Positions 24,192-33,271 of a stretch of 64,000 bases of DNA are shown one piece after another. Source of the stretch: Lysinibacillus sp. PLM2. GTDB lineage: Bacteria; Bacillota; Bacilli; Bacillales_A; Planococcaceae. Every line of letters starts with the position of its first letter. The first letter of the stretch is position 1. The notes under the pieces were generated by a model. That model did no database searches and was not told the DNA's origin. It saw only the letters and a program-made list of their open reading frames with translations. The stretch is from the NCBI GenBank assembly GCA_023168345.1, contig AP025689.1, positions 236,001-300,000 on the forward strand. Direction: 5' to 3'. The position numbers were made by a program, and so were the translations under genes.

Positions 24192-25454
24192 ATGAAGCAA
24201 TTAGACTTATTTCGAGAAATTATAGTTGATAACTTCGCAGGTGGTGGCGGTGCCAGTACAGGAATTGAAATGGCAACAGGAATATCTGTTGATATAGCAA
24301 TCAATCATGATCCAGCTGCTATTGAAATGCACAAACTAAATCATCCCGATACAGAGCATTATTGTGAAAACGTTTGGGACGTGGATCCAGTAAAAGCTGT
24401 ACGAGGTCGAAAAGTTGGTCTTTTATGGTTAAGTCCGGATTGTACTCATCATTCAAAGGCTAAAGGTGGAAAGCCTGTAAAGAAAGAAATTCGTGGTCTT
24501 GCATGGATTGCAGTTCGTTGGGCTATTGCAGTAAAGCCTAGGGTGATAATGCTAGAAAATGTTGAAGAATTTCAAGAATGGGGTCCATTAGGTGAAGATG
24601 GTAAACCTCTTAAAGAAGCAAAAGCAGTAACTTTTAATAGTTTTGTAAAATCGCTTGAAGCACTTGGTTATGAAGTAGATTTTCGAACATTAACAGCAAG
24701 TGACTACGGAGCACCTACTAGTCGTACAAGATTTTTCATAATTGCACGTTGTGATGGAAAACCTATCGTTTGGCCAGAGCCGACACATGCGAATCCGTTA
24801 AGTCCAGCAGTACAAAGAGGTTTAAAAAAACCTTGGAGAACATCATCTGAAATTATTGACTGGTCAATCGGTGTTCCAAGTATATTTGATCGTAAGAAAC
24901 CGTTAGTTGAGAATACCATGAAACGAATTGAACGAGGACTAAAAAGGTTTGTACTGGAAACGGAAAATCCATTTATAGTAGATGGCGATAAAGCAGCTTA
25001 CTTAATTAGTTATTACACAGAGAAGAAGGAAAACGAAGTACGTGGGCTTTCATTAGACATGCCATTGCATACGATAACAGCTGGTGGGAATCGTTTCGCT
25101 TTAGTTTATGCATGGATTACAAAATATTATGGTCAGAGCAATGCACAGGGCTTAAATGAGCCATTACACACAATAACAACTAAAGATAGATTCGCACTTA
25201 CAACATTAGTAACTAATGGGTACCAGGTGACAGATATAGGATTAAGAATGCTTAAACCTCATGAATTATATGCAGCACAAGGCTTTCCAAATAATTATCA
25301 ATTTAGCCATTATGCCGATGGAAAGAAAATACCTGTTAACGAGCAAATAAAACGTGTTGGCAATAGCGTACCACCACCATTTGCAGATGCGTTAGTAAGA
25401 GCAAACTTACCTGAGTTTTGTGCTAATAGCTCACGATATGCAGTTGGTGTTTAG
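24192..25454 (+). CDS. Orphan DNA (cytosine-5-) methyltransferase
   Basis: 420 aa. Motif I VDNFAGGGGASTGIE is at residues 12-26. The motif IV catalytic loop is SPDCTHHS (Cys84) in place of the usual PPCQ. ENVEEF is motif VI, then TSRTRFF and a late motif IX/X region (QIKRVGNSVPPPFADALV). No restriction endonuclease gene is adjacent, so it is probably an anti-restriction methylase. Target site cannot be read. GTGAGGTGATAG precedes ATG. Confidence 0.92.
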   Translation: MKQLDLFREIIVDNFAGGGGASTGIEMATGISVDIAINHDPAAIEMHKLNHPDTEHYCENVWDVDPVKAVRGRKVGLLWLSPDCTHHSKAKGGKPVKKEIRGLAWIAVRWAIAVKPRVIMLENVEEFQEWGPLGEDGKPLKEAKAVTFNSFVKSLEALGYEVDFRTLTASDYGAPTSRTRFFIIARCDGKPIVWPEPTHANPLSPAVQRGLKKPWRTSSEIIDWSIGVPSIFDRKKPLVENTMKRIERGLKRFVLETENPFIVDGDKAAYLISYYTEKKENEVRGLSLDMPLHTITAGGNRFALVYAWITKYYGQSNAQGLNEPLHTITTKDRFALTTLVTNGYQVTDIGLRMLKPHELYAAQGFPNNYQFSHYADGKKIPVNEQIKRVGNSVPPPFADALVRANLPEFCANSSRYAVGV

Positions 25455-25492
25455 TGAACACTTCGTAAAAAGAATAAGAAAGGATGGATTCT

Positions 25493-25816
25493 ATGTCGGA
25501 AGACTTAATATTCGGTAGTGATGAATGGTTTCAAGAATTAAATAATCGCGTAAAATTTCCGAATATGTTTTCTATCTATTACGGTTCTCACAAGGAAACG
25601 AACGATAACGTATTGCAATCAATGATTGTTGATACTAAATCGGACAATCCTAGAAACATCAAATTTGGATCAATTTCAAAAACAATTGGAATGGCACTAT
25701 CTCCGTATAGATGGGCATTGATTGATGTTTATTACATTGAAAACGCAAGTGATTATTACTCAAAGCTAATCGAGTTAGGTAAGTATTGGAATGTGAATTT
25801 TAATAGTCAACGGTAA
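25493..25816 (+). CDS. Hypothetical phage protein, 107 aa
   Basis: Acidic, starts MSEDLIFGSDEWFQELNNRV. The ATG at 25493 has AAAGGATGG upstream; the ATG nine bases earlier has no room for a ribosome site. The preceding gap carries a TTCGTAAAA element shared with the next gaps. No family recognised. Confidence 0.6.
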   Translation: MSEDLIFGSDEWFQELNNRVKFPNMFSIYYGSHKETNDNVLQSMIVDTKSDNPRNIKFGSISKTIGMALSPYRWALIDVYYIENASDYYSKLIELGKYWNVNFNSQR

Positions 25817-25852
25817 TGAGCAACTCGTAAAAAAAATAAGGAGGTACATTCA

Positions 25853-26140
25853 ATGGGGCGAATGAGCCAAGATCAAATAAACGTAGATTTATTTAATGAA
25901 GTTAAAAGGTTAAAAAATGTGATAAAAGGACTTGAAAACAGTCTAAAAATTTTTAAAGAAGAGAACGACAACTATGAGAAATCCACTCACATAGAGGAAT
26001 TCCTTTATGAATTTAACGTAAATGAAAAAGGTGAAATTCCTTGTCTAATTAATGCTAATGGAATAGAACATTCATTTGGAATTACCGAAAAGGATGCAAG
26101 AAGTTTTCTACATCTTTTTGAAATGCACAGATTAGGATAA
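25853..26140 (+). CDS. Coiled-coil phage protein, 95 aa
   Basis: Residues 10-50 form a coiled coil (LFNEVKRLKNVIKGLENSLK); the C-terminal half is a small domain ending FLHLFEMHRLG. AAGGAGGT upstream. Same cassette style as its neighbours. Function unknown. Confidence 0.62.
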   Translation: MGRMSQDQINVDLFNEVKRLKNVIKGLENSLKIFKEENDNYEKSTHIEEFLYEFNVNEKGEIPCLINANGIEHSFGITEKDARSFLHLFEMHRLG

Positions 26141-26169
26141 TGAATAATTCGTAAAAGAGGGTGGGATAT

Positions 26170-26457
26170 TTGTATAACAGATTAGAAGAGGTGAAAAGGC
26201 AGCACGAAGGTCAGAAAAAAATAGATTTCTTTGGCGTTACACTTCATCCAAGAGACATTGACTGGCTTATCGAAGAAGCACAAAAAGTTGAACTTCTTAA
26301 TGCAGAAAAAGATGTATTGCAGGCTAAATGGGAAGCACAAGGGTTAATGATTCAAAAATTACACGAAGAAAATAAACGAATGAAGGAAACTATCGATAAA
26401 GTGAAAAATACTGTAGCAAATGATGTATTTGCTGAGTTAGTACATTGGAATAAGTAA
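26170..26457 (+). CDS. Coiled-coil phage protein, 95 aa
   Basis: TTG start with GAGGGTGGGA upstream (a GTG three codons earlier overlaps that site). DFFGVTLHPRDIDWLIEEAQ then a coiled coil (KVELLNAEKDVLQAKWEAQG). No family recognised. Confidence 0.58.
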   Translation: MYNRLEEVKRQHEGQKKIDFFGVTLHPRDIDWLIEEAQKVELLNAEKDVLQAKWEAQGLMIQKLHEENKRMKETIDKVKNTVANDVFAELVHWNK

Positions 26458-26498
26458 ATATTTATATCACAATTCGAAAAAAGAAAGGAGCAAGTTAA

Positions 26499-26759
26499 AT
26501 GAATTACAAAGTGTTTTCAGTAGGACCAGATTGGGTTGAGTTTATTGCAGCACAAACAGCAGAAGAAGCGTTAGCGGAACATTTAAGACGTGCAGATTAT
26601 AAAGAACATGAGTTACAAGATATAACAGTAAATGAAATACCCTTTGAGACGGAATATCGTTTCGAAAACGAACAAGGTACATTCGATGAAATGACTTTTG
26701 GAGAATGGCTAAAAGACTTTGAGTATAAAAAACCAAAACTGTTGTGTTGGCAAGAATAA
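26499..26759 (+). CDS. Hypothetical phage protein, 86 aa
   Basis: Acidic; MNYKVFSVGPDWVEFIAAQT followed by an AEEALAEHLRRA helix. The N-terminal strand-helix resembles small phage domains of unknown role. AAAGGAGC upstream. The following gap (26760-26849) contains a related but weaker cassette element. Confidence 0.58.
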   Translation: MNYKVFSVGPDWVEFIAAQTAEEALAEHLRRADYKEHELQDITVNEIPFETEYRFENEQGTFDEMTFGEWLKDFEYKKPKLLCWQE

Positions 26760-26849
26760 ATAACATTCTGCAAAAAGAAGAACGAAATTCACACCCTTGC
26801 ACATAGATAACTTACAAGTAGCTTATGTGTAAGGGAAAGGAGGGCAACG

Positions 26850-27365
26850 ATGAGGCACATAAATTATAAAAACAAATCCTATGCAAACCGAGGAATGCAC
26901 TTAGAGAGAATACTAGAAATGGCCAACAACAAATACCGTAATTCAGGTATTGCAGATATTCAGAAGTTGCCTACACCAGTAAAGATTATGAAAGTGACAG
27001 GATCTAAGGTTGAGGGTGTTCGAACGAAAGGACATCTGGTGGATTATGTAGGGATTTATAACGGGACTCCCATTATATTCGATGCGAAAGAAACGAAAGA
27101 GACGAGATTCCCACTTCAAAATATTGAACGACATCAATTCAACTTACTTAAATCATGGTCAGAAAAAGGAGCAGTAGCTTTCCTAATCGTTTATTTTGCA
27201 AAGTATGACAAATACTTCTACCTTCCTTTCGCAAGTCTTAAATGGGCATTTGAACGTGCTGAAAAGGGTGGAAGAAAATCTATTGCATACGAAGAGTTTG
27301 AGAGTTTAGGTCAAGAAGTTAGATCGAAAAATGGATATGTGTTGCACTATCTGGAGGCGATTTGA
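26850..27365 (+). CDS. recU: Holliday junction resolvase RecU
   Basis: 171 aa. The nuclease core shows NRGMHLERILEMANNKYR, then GHLVDYVGIYNGTPIIFDAK (the D...E/D-x-K active site) and LQNIERHQFNLLKSW, all RecU hallmarks. It cleaves four-way junctions before packaging. AAAGGAGGGC lies before ATG. A little shorter than host RecU (about 200 aa), lacking part of the N-terminal extension. Confidence 0.94.
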   Translation: MRHINYKNKSYANRGMHLERILEMANNKYRNSGIADIQKLPTPVKIMKVTGSKVEGVRTKGHLVDYVGIYNGTPIIFDAKETKETRFPLQNIERHQFNLLKSWSEKGAVAFLIVYFAKYDKYFYLPFASLKWAFERAEKGGRKSIAYEEFESLGQEVRSKNGYVLHYLEAI

Positions 27366-27623
27366 ATGGGCGTCGTAGAAATGAAAAGGTATTACTTATT
27401 TACTTCTGATTCGCATGAAAAAATTCGACTAGATTTTCCTTCCAGGACAATTAAAGCATTTATCGATTACTGGAATAAGGGCTACTCATCGAAATTAATA
27501 GGGCGAAAATTGGGGTTGAAACAAATAGAGATTGCTTTAATAGCAATGGATTTGGAGTTTGCAGGAGAGATTACTGCTAGACCTGGTGGGATTTTTGGAA
27601 CAGTGGAAAAAGAGGTTTCTTAG
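27366..27623 (+). CDS. HTH-like small phage protein, 85 aa
   Basis: Starts at the base after recU with GGAGGCG upstream. KAFIDYWNKGYSSKLIGRKL and LKQIEIALIAMDLEFAGEI look like a homeodomain-type HTH. ARPGGIFGT follows, a tail shared by such phage proteins. A DNA-binding role is probable; target unknown. Confidence 0.65.
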   Translation: MGVVEMKRYYLFTSDSHEKIRLDFPSRTIKAFIDYWNKGYSSKLIGRKLGLKQIEIALIAMDLEFAGEITARPGGIFGTVEKEVS

Positions 27624-27643
27624 AAACATAGGGAGTGAAATAA

Positions 27644-27814
27644 ATGGACTTTGAAGCGATTAGAGAAGCTAAAGAGCAAGAGGCTCGAAAAGAATTCAGA
27701 AGGGAATACGGATCAATGAAAGCTCGTATTATGCAGCCTCCAGTATACGACAAAAAGAAGGTTAAAAATAAGCGTAAACAACAAAAACAGTCGAAGAGAG
27801 CGAATCGTAAATAA
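27644..27814 (+). CDS. Small very basic protein, 56 aa
   Basis: MDFEAIREAKEQEARKEFRR, ending in a lysine/arginine-rich tail (DKKKVKNKRKQQKQSKRANR). GGGAGTG precedes ATG. Probably nucleic-acid associated; no family recognised. Confidence 0.6.
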   Translation: MDFEAIREAKEQEARKEFRREYGSMKARIMQPPVYDKKKVKNKRKQQKQSKRANRK

Positions 27815-27893
27815 AAAAAGCTGCAGCCCATGCCACAGCTCTCAATTATCTATTCGCAAATCTATTATATCACAAATAATAGGAGGGCATGGT

Positions 27894-28304
27894 ATGGGCA
27901 AAGGGCAATCTATTAATAAATTTACGTTAGACCAATGGATCAAAGACTATCGTTGGATGATAAATACAGTCGAGGAACTTCAAAACGAACTGCCAGTCAA
28001 AGGGGCAAAGACGGCACAATATGGTATTGAAGCCACTCTTCCAAAAGCTTCAGGAGGAACTAGTGACGTAGTGTTTTCAGAGGTTAATAGGCGGGCAAAT
28101 CATTTAAGAAAAATTAATGAGTACATCTATAAAATCGCAGAAGTACAGAGACGCATTGACAAGGTGACGGAGCCTAGGGGAGCAGAAGTATTGTTTTGGC
28201 TTTTAGAAGGCAAATCAATGCGTTGGATAGGGAAACATATGGCACTTAGTCATGTCACGATTAGTAATATTAAAGATTCGGTTGTTGAGAATATGTTGAA
28301 GTGA
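27894..28304 (+). CDS. Late transcription regulator, ArpU/RinA-like
   Basis: 136 aa. The C-terminal third (FWLLEGKSMRWIGKHMALSH, then VTISNIKDSVVENML) is a sigma-region-4-like HTH as in ArpU-family phage activators. Position just before the packaging genes fits a regulator of late transcription. AGGAGGGC precedes ATG. Confidence 0.8.
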   Translation: MGKGQSINKFTLDQWIKDYRWMINTVEELQNELPVKGAKTAQYGIEATLPKASGGTSDVVFSEVNRRANHLRKINEYIYKIAEVQRRIDKVTEPRGAEVLFWLLEGKSMRWIGKHMALSHVTISNIKDSVVENMLK

Positions 28305-28332
28305 ACCATATTGAGACATAAGGAGTGCTAGG

Positions 28333-28512
28333 TTGGAACATTTTAAATTAATGTCGTTAGAACAGTTGGAACAGAGAAAACAATATTATGAAAACATAAT
28401 TGAAAATTATGATGGTGACGGTTTGCCAACTTACCAAACATTTATTTTCACAGTTGAACGGTTGAAGGCTGTAAACGAATTAATCAAGAAAAAGCAAAAT
28501 GACAATAACTAA
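28333..28512 (+). CDS. Small helical protein, 59 aa
   Basis: TTG start with AGGAGTG upstream. MEHFKLMSLEQLEQRKQYYE, then a second helix ending in Lys/Asn. Helical hairpin appearance. No family recognised. Confidence 0.55.
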   Translation: MEHFKLMSLEQLEQRKQYYENIIENYDGDGLPTYQTFIFTVERLKAVNELIKKKQNDNN

Positions 28513-28551
28513 TTGAACAAAATTGTGCAATAACGAAATGAGGTGACCACA

Positions 28552-28704
28552 TTGAATAAAAGGTTAAGAAAGAAAAAGAAATTCGTAAAAAAATGTAACG
28601 AGTGTAGTAAAACCTTTGATACACGCAAAGTCGAACATTGGGCAGTCATAGGAGATGACTATTTTATATGCGATAATTGTGATGTAATCATGGGTACTTA
28701 CTGA
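28552..28704 (+). CDS. Small zinc-ribbon protein, 50 aa
   Basis: TTG start with GAGGTGACC upstream. A basic N-terminus (NKRLRKKKKFVKK), then CNECSKTF and CDNCDVIMG: two CxxC knuckles of one zinc ribbon. Function unknown. Confidence 0.6.
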   Translation: MNKRLRKKKKFVKKCNECSKTFDTRKVEHWAVIGDDYFICDNCDVIMGTY

Positions 28705-29040
28705 ACATTTCGATAAATATACACTTAACAAATTTACCAAATTTAACACTTTTAACAGATTTCCGAATTTTAAAAATGCCATGTAAAATGGGAGGCAGGA
28801 CGGAGCGGAAGAATTTCCCCAATCGAAGGGGGTGATTATCAAATAACGAATTAATTTGTCGTCTGTAACCGTTATGTTAACGAGAGTGCTAGTGTTGTAT
28901 ATTTTCTAAAGAAAGGCTAAGTTACCTTTCTACACAAATTCGAGCATAAATAAATTTTTACCACAATTAAAGTTGATCTAAGAGGAAGCAGTCATTTGAG
29001 GAGATGACTGCTTTTTATTGTGCAAAGAAAGGTGATGACA
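28705..29040. other. Gene-poor leader ahead of late operon
   Basis: No supported ORF. Contains GGGAGGCAGGACGGAGCGG and CGAAGGGGGTGATTATC but no start codon in proper register with the latter. A strong hairpin terminator sits at its end. A late-promoter or antitermination region is plausible but not shown. Confidence 0.5.
28986..29018 (+). terminator. Terminator before packaging region
   Basis: AGCAGTCAT pairs with ATGACTGCT around TTGAGGAG, followed by TTTTTATT. It would separate early from late transcription unless antiterminated. Confidence 0.85.
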
Positions 29041-29190
29041 ATGAGATATGTATTACAGTGCGAAAAATGTAAACGACCAGCTCAATTAGAAAAGACATCT
29101 ACGAATTGGAAAGAAGGGCAACAGATTGTGAAGAAGACATATCAAAAAGAGTGTCCGTGTGGTGGCAAGATAAAACCGATGATCGATTGA
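29041..29190 (+). CDS. Small zinc-ribbon protein, 49 aa
   Basis: MRYVLQCEKCKRPAQLEKTS ... ECPCGGKIKP. CxxC and CPC pairs form a zinc ribbon. AAAGGTGATG upstream. Short Com-like position directly ahead of the terminase region, but the sequence is not a clear Com homologue. Confidence 0.58.
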   Translation: MRYVLQCEKCKRPAQLEKTSTNWKEGQQIVKKTYQKECPCGGKIKPMID

Positions 29191-29605
29191 TTTATTTTGA
29201 GCAGTGGGCATTATCGAATGATTTCTTCCTTTGCCACTCATGTCCAAAGATAGTGCTTACTGCTGAAAATAAAAATCCACTGGAGTTATTTTATATTTAT
29301 TATATGGTGTAAAACAATACCTCTTTCGAGATATTGAAATCCTTCAAATTACTTTGAAGATTTTTTAAACCATACGACTATCAGGATTAAAAATAAAGCA
29401 TCTACTGATAGGTAAATATAAAACTCCAGCGGAATCACTTCCTTATCCGGTAATGACGTATTCAGTTGTAAGAGAATTATATGCAACAAACATCAACACA
29501 ATTCGTAAAACTTAGCCTTTACAGAAGGTTTAACGATTATAGGATGTAATGGTTTATTATTAGTTATTTATTATTTTGTATATGTCGGAGGTGGTGCTAT
29601 GAGAT
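29191..29605. other. Non-coding region upstream of terminase
   Basis: About 415 bp with no supported gene. It contains a terminator (29338-29366) and an inverted repeat CTATCAG/CTGATAG (29378-29411), then an A/T-rich run up to GGAGGTGG before terS. Packaging (pac or cos) sites of such phages often lie near terS, so this is a place to look. Confidence 0.45.
29338..29366 (+). terminator. Terminator upstream of terS
   Basis: ATCCTTCAAA and TTTGAAGAT form a stem around TTAC, followed by TTTTTTA. Confidence 0.75.
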
Positions 29606-30496
29606 ATGGCTAGAGCAAGAGATCCTAATCGTGATAAAGCGTTTGAAATATATAAAGAGCATGATGGTAATATAACCAATCGTGCTATTGCTGAAATGCT
29701 TGGTGTACCAGAAAAGACTATCGGCTCTTGGAAATCGAAAGCAAAGGATAATTGGGACGCTAAATTAAACGGAGTACTCCAAACAGATGAACGGAGTACT
29801 CCAAAAGAAAAGAAGAGGACTACAAAGAAAAAAGAAGTCGTTGAATCGGAAGAAGTCATTGAGTTTGAAAATGACGATTACACTGATAAACAACGACTTT
29901 TTATTAGTTATTACGTGAAGTATTGGAATGCAACGAAAGCTTATCAAAAGGCATATGGTTGTGCATATTCAACTGCTAGAACAGAGGGGGCTCGTTTACT
30001 TGCAAATCCTAGCATTCGTGAGGAAATAGTTAAGGTTCGTGATGGTATTACTGAAGATGCACTCTTGGACAAACGAACCTTAATTCAAAAGTGGATTGAT
30101 ATCGCCTTTGCCGACATTACCGACTATATTCAATTCGGTAAAATTGAGGAAATTAGCTACAACGAAAACGGTGAGCCAGAACTAGATATGAATGGCAATA
30201 TTAAAACTTGGTCTCGCAACTTTGTAAATCTCAATGAGTCCGAAGAAATTGACGGTACACTCATTACCGAAGTAAAACAAGGTAAGGATGGCATAACCGT
30301 TAAACTTGCTGACAAGATGAAAGCGCTAGAGTTCTTATCGAAACATTTTGACTTATTGAATGAACAAGAACAGAAGCAATTACGCAATGAGCAAGCTAAA
30401 TTGAACATCGAGAAAACGAAAGCAGAAATCGCGAACTTAAATAAATCGAAAAGCGAAACAGTTCGAGTAGTTATTGAGGATGATGTTCGTGAGTAG
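29606..30496 (+). CDS. xtmA: Terminase small subunit (XtmA-like)
   Basis: 296 aa. N-terminal HTH (ITNRAIAEMLGVPEKTIGSW) and charged linker, then the terminase_2 region (LFISYYVKYWNATKAYQKAY, TARTEGARLLANPSIREEI). The C-terminal coiled helix binds the large subunit. It recognises phage DNA for packaging. GGAGGTGG lies before ATG. It overlaps terL by about 8 bp. Confidence 0.93.
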   Translation: MARARDPNRDKAFEIYKEHDGNITNRAIAEMLGVPEKTIGSWKSKAKDNWDAKLNGVLQTDERSTPKEKKRTTKKKEVVESEEVIEFENDDYTDKQRLFISYYVKYWNATKAYQKAYGCAYSTARTEGARLLANPSIREEIVKVRDGITEDALLDKRTLIQKWIDIAFADITDYIQFGKIEEISYNENGEPELDMNGNIKTWSRNFVNLNESEEIDGTLITEVKQGKDGITVKLADKMKALEFLSKHFDLLNEQEQKQLRNEQAKLNIEKTKAEIANLNKSKSETVRVVIEDDVRE

Positions 30497-31742
30497 TGAA
30501 AAACGTATTTCAATGCAAAAGCTAATTGGAAAAGGTTATGCGGATTATGTTCATTTCAAAGGTCGTTATCGGGTATGCAAAGGCTCGCGTGCCTCAAAAA
30601 AGTCCAAAACAACAGCTGCTGATTATATTAAAAAGATGATGCAATATCCAGAAGCTAACTTACTCGTTATCCGTAAAACTTATCGCACATTAAAAGATTC
30701 GTGTTTTGCCGAATTGCAGTGGGCTATCAATCAATTTGGCGAAGAGGTTGCAAATGATTGGCACATTAAAGAATCGCCACTTGAAATGACTTATAAACCG
30801 ACGGGCCAAAAAATATATTTCCGTGGTCTTGATGATCCATTGAAAATCACATCAATAACAGTTAAAACAGGTGTACTCTGTTGGATGTGGATAGAAGAAG
30901 CTTACGAAGTTCTAAATGAAGATGATTTTAATATGTTGGATGAATCAATCCGTGGTACTTCACCAGAAGGATTATTCAAACAAATTACGATAACGCTCAA
31001 TCCGTGGAATGAAAGACACTGGATTAAGAAGCGTTTTTTTGATGCTGAAAATGACCCTGATATTTTAGCTAAGTCAACAAATTACTTGTGTAATGAATTC
31101 CTAGATGATGCTGATAAACGAGTATTTGAACGTATGAAGCGTGACAATCCAAGGCGTTATCAAGTTGCTGGACTTGGGAATTGGGGTATTGTAGACGGTT
31201 TAGTGTTCGAGAATTGGGAAGAACGAACTTTTGACATTAAAGAATTACTTCAAAACAGAAGTATGAAGACATTATTTGGTCTCGATTTCGGTTACACGAA
31301 TGATCCAACAGCATTCTTTGCTGGGGCAGTTGATGAAATAGCTAAAGAAATTTATGTGTTTGACGAAATCTATCAAACTGCAATGACCAACAAAATGATT
31401 TATGAGGAAATCTCTCGTAAAGGTTATGCAAAGGAAAAGATTCGTGCTGATAGTGCCGAACCAAAATCTATCGATGATTTATACACGTTTGGGTTGAAAG
31501 GCATTACTAAAGCTCGTAAAGGTCCAGATAGCATCAATAACGGAATTCAAACAATTCAAGACTACAAGATTATTATTCATCCTTCATGCGTTAACTTCTT
31601 AACTGAAATTACTAACTATTCATGGGATGAAGATAAATTCGGCAAAAAATTAAACAAACCAATAGATGACTTCAATCACTTAATGGACGCAATGCGATAT
31701 GCATTAGAAGACTTAAAAGGTGATTTATTCAGCTTCGACTAA
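30489..31742 (+). CDS. xtmB: Terminase large subunit (XtmB, PBSX family)
   Basis: About 417 aa. The ATPase domain has a Walker-A-like KGSRASKKSKTTA and Walker B with CWMWIEEAYEV. The C-terminal RNase-H-like nuclease begins FGLDFGYTNDPTAFFAG and has a late DFNHLMDAMRY. It powers packaging and cuts DNA. The start is ambiguous: GTG at 30489 has GAGG at a 9-nt spacing and yields MSSEKR; ATGs at 30480 and 30483 are too close to that site. Confidence 0.94.
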   Translation: MSSEKRISMQKLIGKGYADYVHFKGRYRVCKGSRASKKSKTTAADYIKKMMQYPEANLLVIRKTYRTLKDSCFAELQWAINQFGEEVANDWHIKESPLEMTYKPTGQKIYFRGLDDPLKITSITVKTGVLCWMWIEEAYEVLNEDDFNMLDESIRGTSPEGLFKQITITLNPWNERHWIKKRFFDAENDPDILAKSTNYLCNEFLDDADKRVFERMKRDNPRRYQVAGLGNWGIVDGLVFENWEERTFDIKELLQNRSMKTLFGLDFGYTNDPTAFFAGAVDEIAKEIYVFDEIYQTAMTNKMIYEEISRKGYAKEKIRADSAEPKSIDDLYTFGLKGITKARKGPDSINNGIQTIQDYKIIIHPSCVNFLTEITNYSWDEDKFGKKLNKPIDDFNHLMDAMRYALEDLKGDLFSFD

Positions 31743-31756
31743 AGAGAGGTGAAAAC

Positions 31757-33271
31757 ATGACAGGATATTTTCCTTATCAGGGCGCAGTAACTGAAACAGA
31801 TAAACTCAATCAAGTAATTGCGAATGGTAATAGAACCAATCAATTTGAATTAAATAGATTAGAAAAAGAGATTGCTAAATTTATTGAGTCACCAAAACGT
31901 AAAATGATGCTTACTGGCGATAAATACTACGAAGGTCAACATGACATTTTACATCGTAAAAGGACAGTCATTGGTGAAGGTGGTAAACAAGTTGAAGCAC
32001 CTCATTTACCAAACAATAAACGAGTAGACAATCAATACGCTGCACTCGTTGACCAAAAAGTAAACTACTTACTCGCTAAACCATTAACGATTGAAACAGA
32101 AAATGAAGTTTATGAAGAAGCGTTGAAGCAAGTATTAAATAAACGTTTCCATCGATTACTAAGAAATACAGGTGAATCATCATTTAACCATGGTATTACT
32201 TACTTGCATCCGTATTATGACGAAAACGGTGAAATGCAGTTTAAAAGGTTTCCGGGTTATGAAATTTTACCGTTTTGGCTTGATTCCGACCATACTCGTT
32301 TAGGTTCTGCATTACGCATTTACACAGTCATTGACTATGAATATGACCGTGAAATTGAAGTGACGAAAGTAGATTACTATACACTCAATGGTATCAAGCA
32401 TTACATTTTGGAAAATGGGAGACTGAAACCTGATACTCAAGAGCATTCTAACTATTTATCTGTTGAGTCTGAGGATGAAAACGGTGATCTTAAAGTAGAG
32501 TTCATGAACTGGGAAAGACTTCCGTTAATTCCGTTCAAGGCAAATCATAAAGAAATACCACTCATTCAAAAAGTTAAAAATTTGCAAGATGCATACAATA
32601 AGATTCTTTCAAACTTTGAAAATCATATGGATGAAGATACACATAATACGATTATCGTACTAGAAAACTATGACGGACAAAACCTAGGAGAGTTCAGAAA
32701 GAACCTCGCTCAATATGGCGCTGTTAAAGTGCGATCTAGTGAAGGCTCTCGTGGTGATGTTCGCACACTTGAAGTTACGGTTAACAAAGATAACTACGAA
32801 TCCATTCTAGCGCTATTTAAGAAAGCTATTATTGAAAATGGTCGAGGTTATGATTCGAAAGATGATCGTATGAGTAATAATCCTAATCAGATGAACATTC
32901 AATCTATGTATTTGGATATTGATCTTGATGCAAATATGCTAGAAACAGAATATCAAGCAGCTTTTGAAGACTTGTTATGGTTCATCAATCAAGACCTAGC
33001 CAATAAAGGGATTGGTGATTTTGAGAATGAACAAGTAAACATCATTTTCAATCGCGACATTCTAATTAACGAAACTGAAGTAATAGAGGGACTTGATAAA
33101 TCACCATATTTATCTACCGAAACTCGCATTGCTCAACATCCATATATCAAAGATGTGCAGCTGGAGTTGAAACGACTCGAAGAAGAACAGAAAAAGCAAA
33201 TGGATATGATGGATAACTATGACACACATTTCAGCGGATTAACTGGCGGTGGAGCAGATGGTCAAGAGTAG
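31757..33271 (+). CDS. Portal protein (SPP1 gp6-like)
   Basis: 504 aa. Signature stretches: NNKRVDNQYAALVDQKVNYL near residue 80, HGITYLHPYYDENGEM near 142, and NFENHMDEDTHNTIIVLENY near 290. It forms the dodecameric DNA entry pore at one capsid vertex. The C-terminus is coiled and acidic. AGAGGTG before ATG. The next gene starts inside its end. Confidence 0.92.
   Translation: MTGYFPYQGAVTETDKLNQVIANGNRTNQFELNRLEKEIAKFIESPKRKMMLTGDKYYEGQHDILHRKRTVIGEGGKQVEAPHLPNNKRVDNQYAALVDQKVNYLLAKPLTIETENEVYEEALKQVLNKRFHRLLRNTGESSFNHGITYLHPYYDENGEMQFKRFPGYEILPFWLDSDHTRLGSALRIYTVIDYEYDREIEVTKVDYYTLNGIKHYILENGRLKPDTQEHSNYLSVESEDENGDLKVEFMNWERLPLIPFKANHKEIPLIQKVKNLQDAYNKILSNFENHMDEDTHNTIIVLENYDGQNLGEFRKNLAQYGAVKVRSSEGSRGDVRTLEVTVNKDNYESILALFKKAIIENGRGYDSKDDRMSNNPNQMNIQSMYLDIDLDANMLETEYQAAFEDLLWFINQDLANKGIGDFENEQVNIIFNRDILINETEVIEGLDKSPYLSTETRIAQHPYIKDVQLELKRLEEEQKKQMDMMDNYDTHFSGLTGGGADGQE

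Larger units (their letters stand above)
25455..26169. repeat. Repeated intergenic CTCGTAAAA-type leaders
   Basis: After three consecutive genes the sequence reads stop, then TGA, a short spacer and TTCGTAAAA or CTCGTAAAA, then an A-rich run and the next Shine-Dalgarno (near 25464, 25826 and 26149). A weaker relative, AATTCGAAAAAAG, is near 26471. This suggests cassettes of duplicated or shuffled origin; the proteins themselves are not alike. Confidence 0.55.

Noticed and set aside
29106-29312. A 68-codon ORF overlapping the zinc-ribbon gene
   Set aside because: No ribosome site and it overlaps a better-supported frame.
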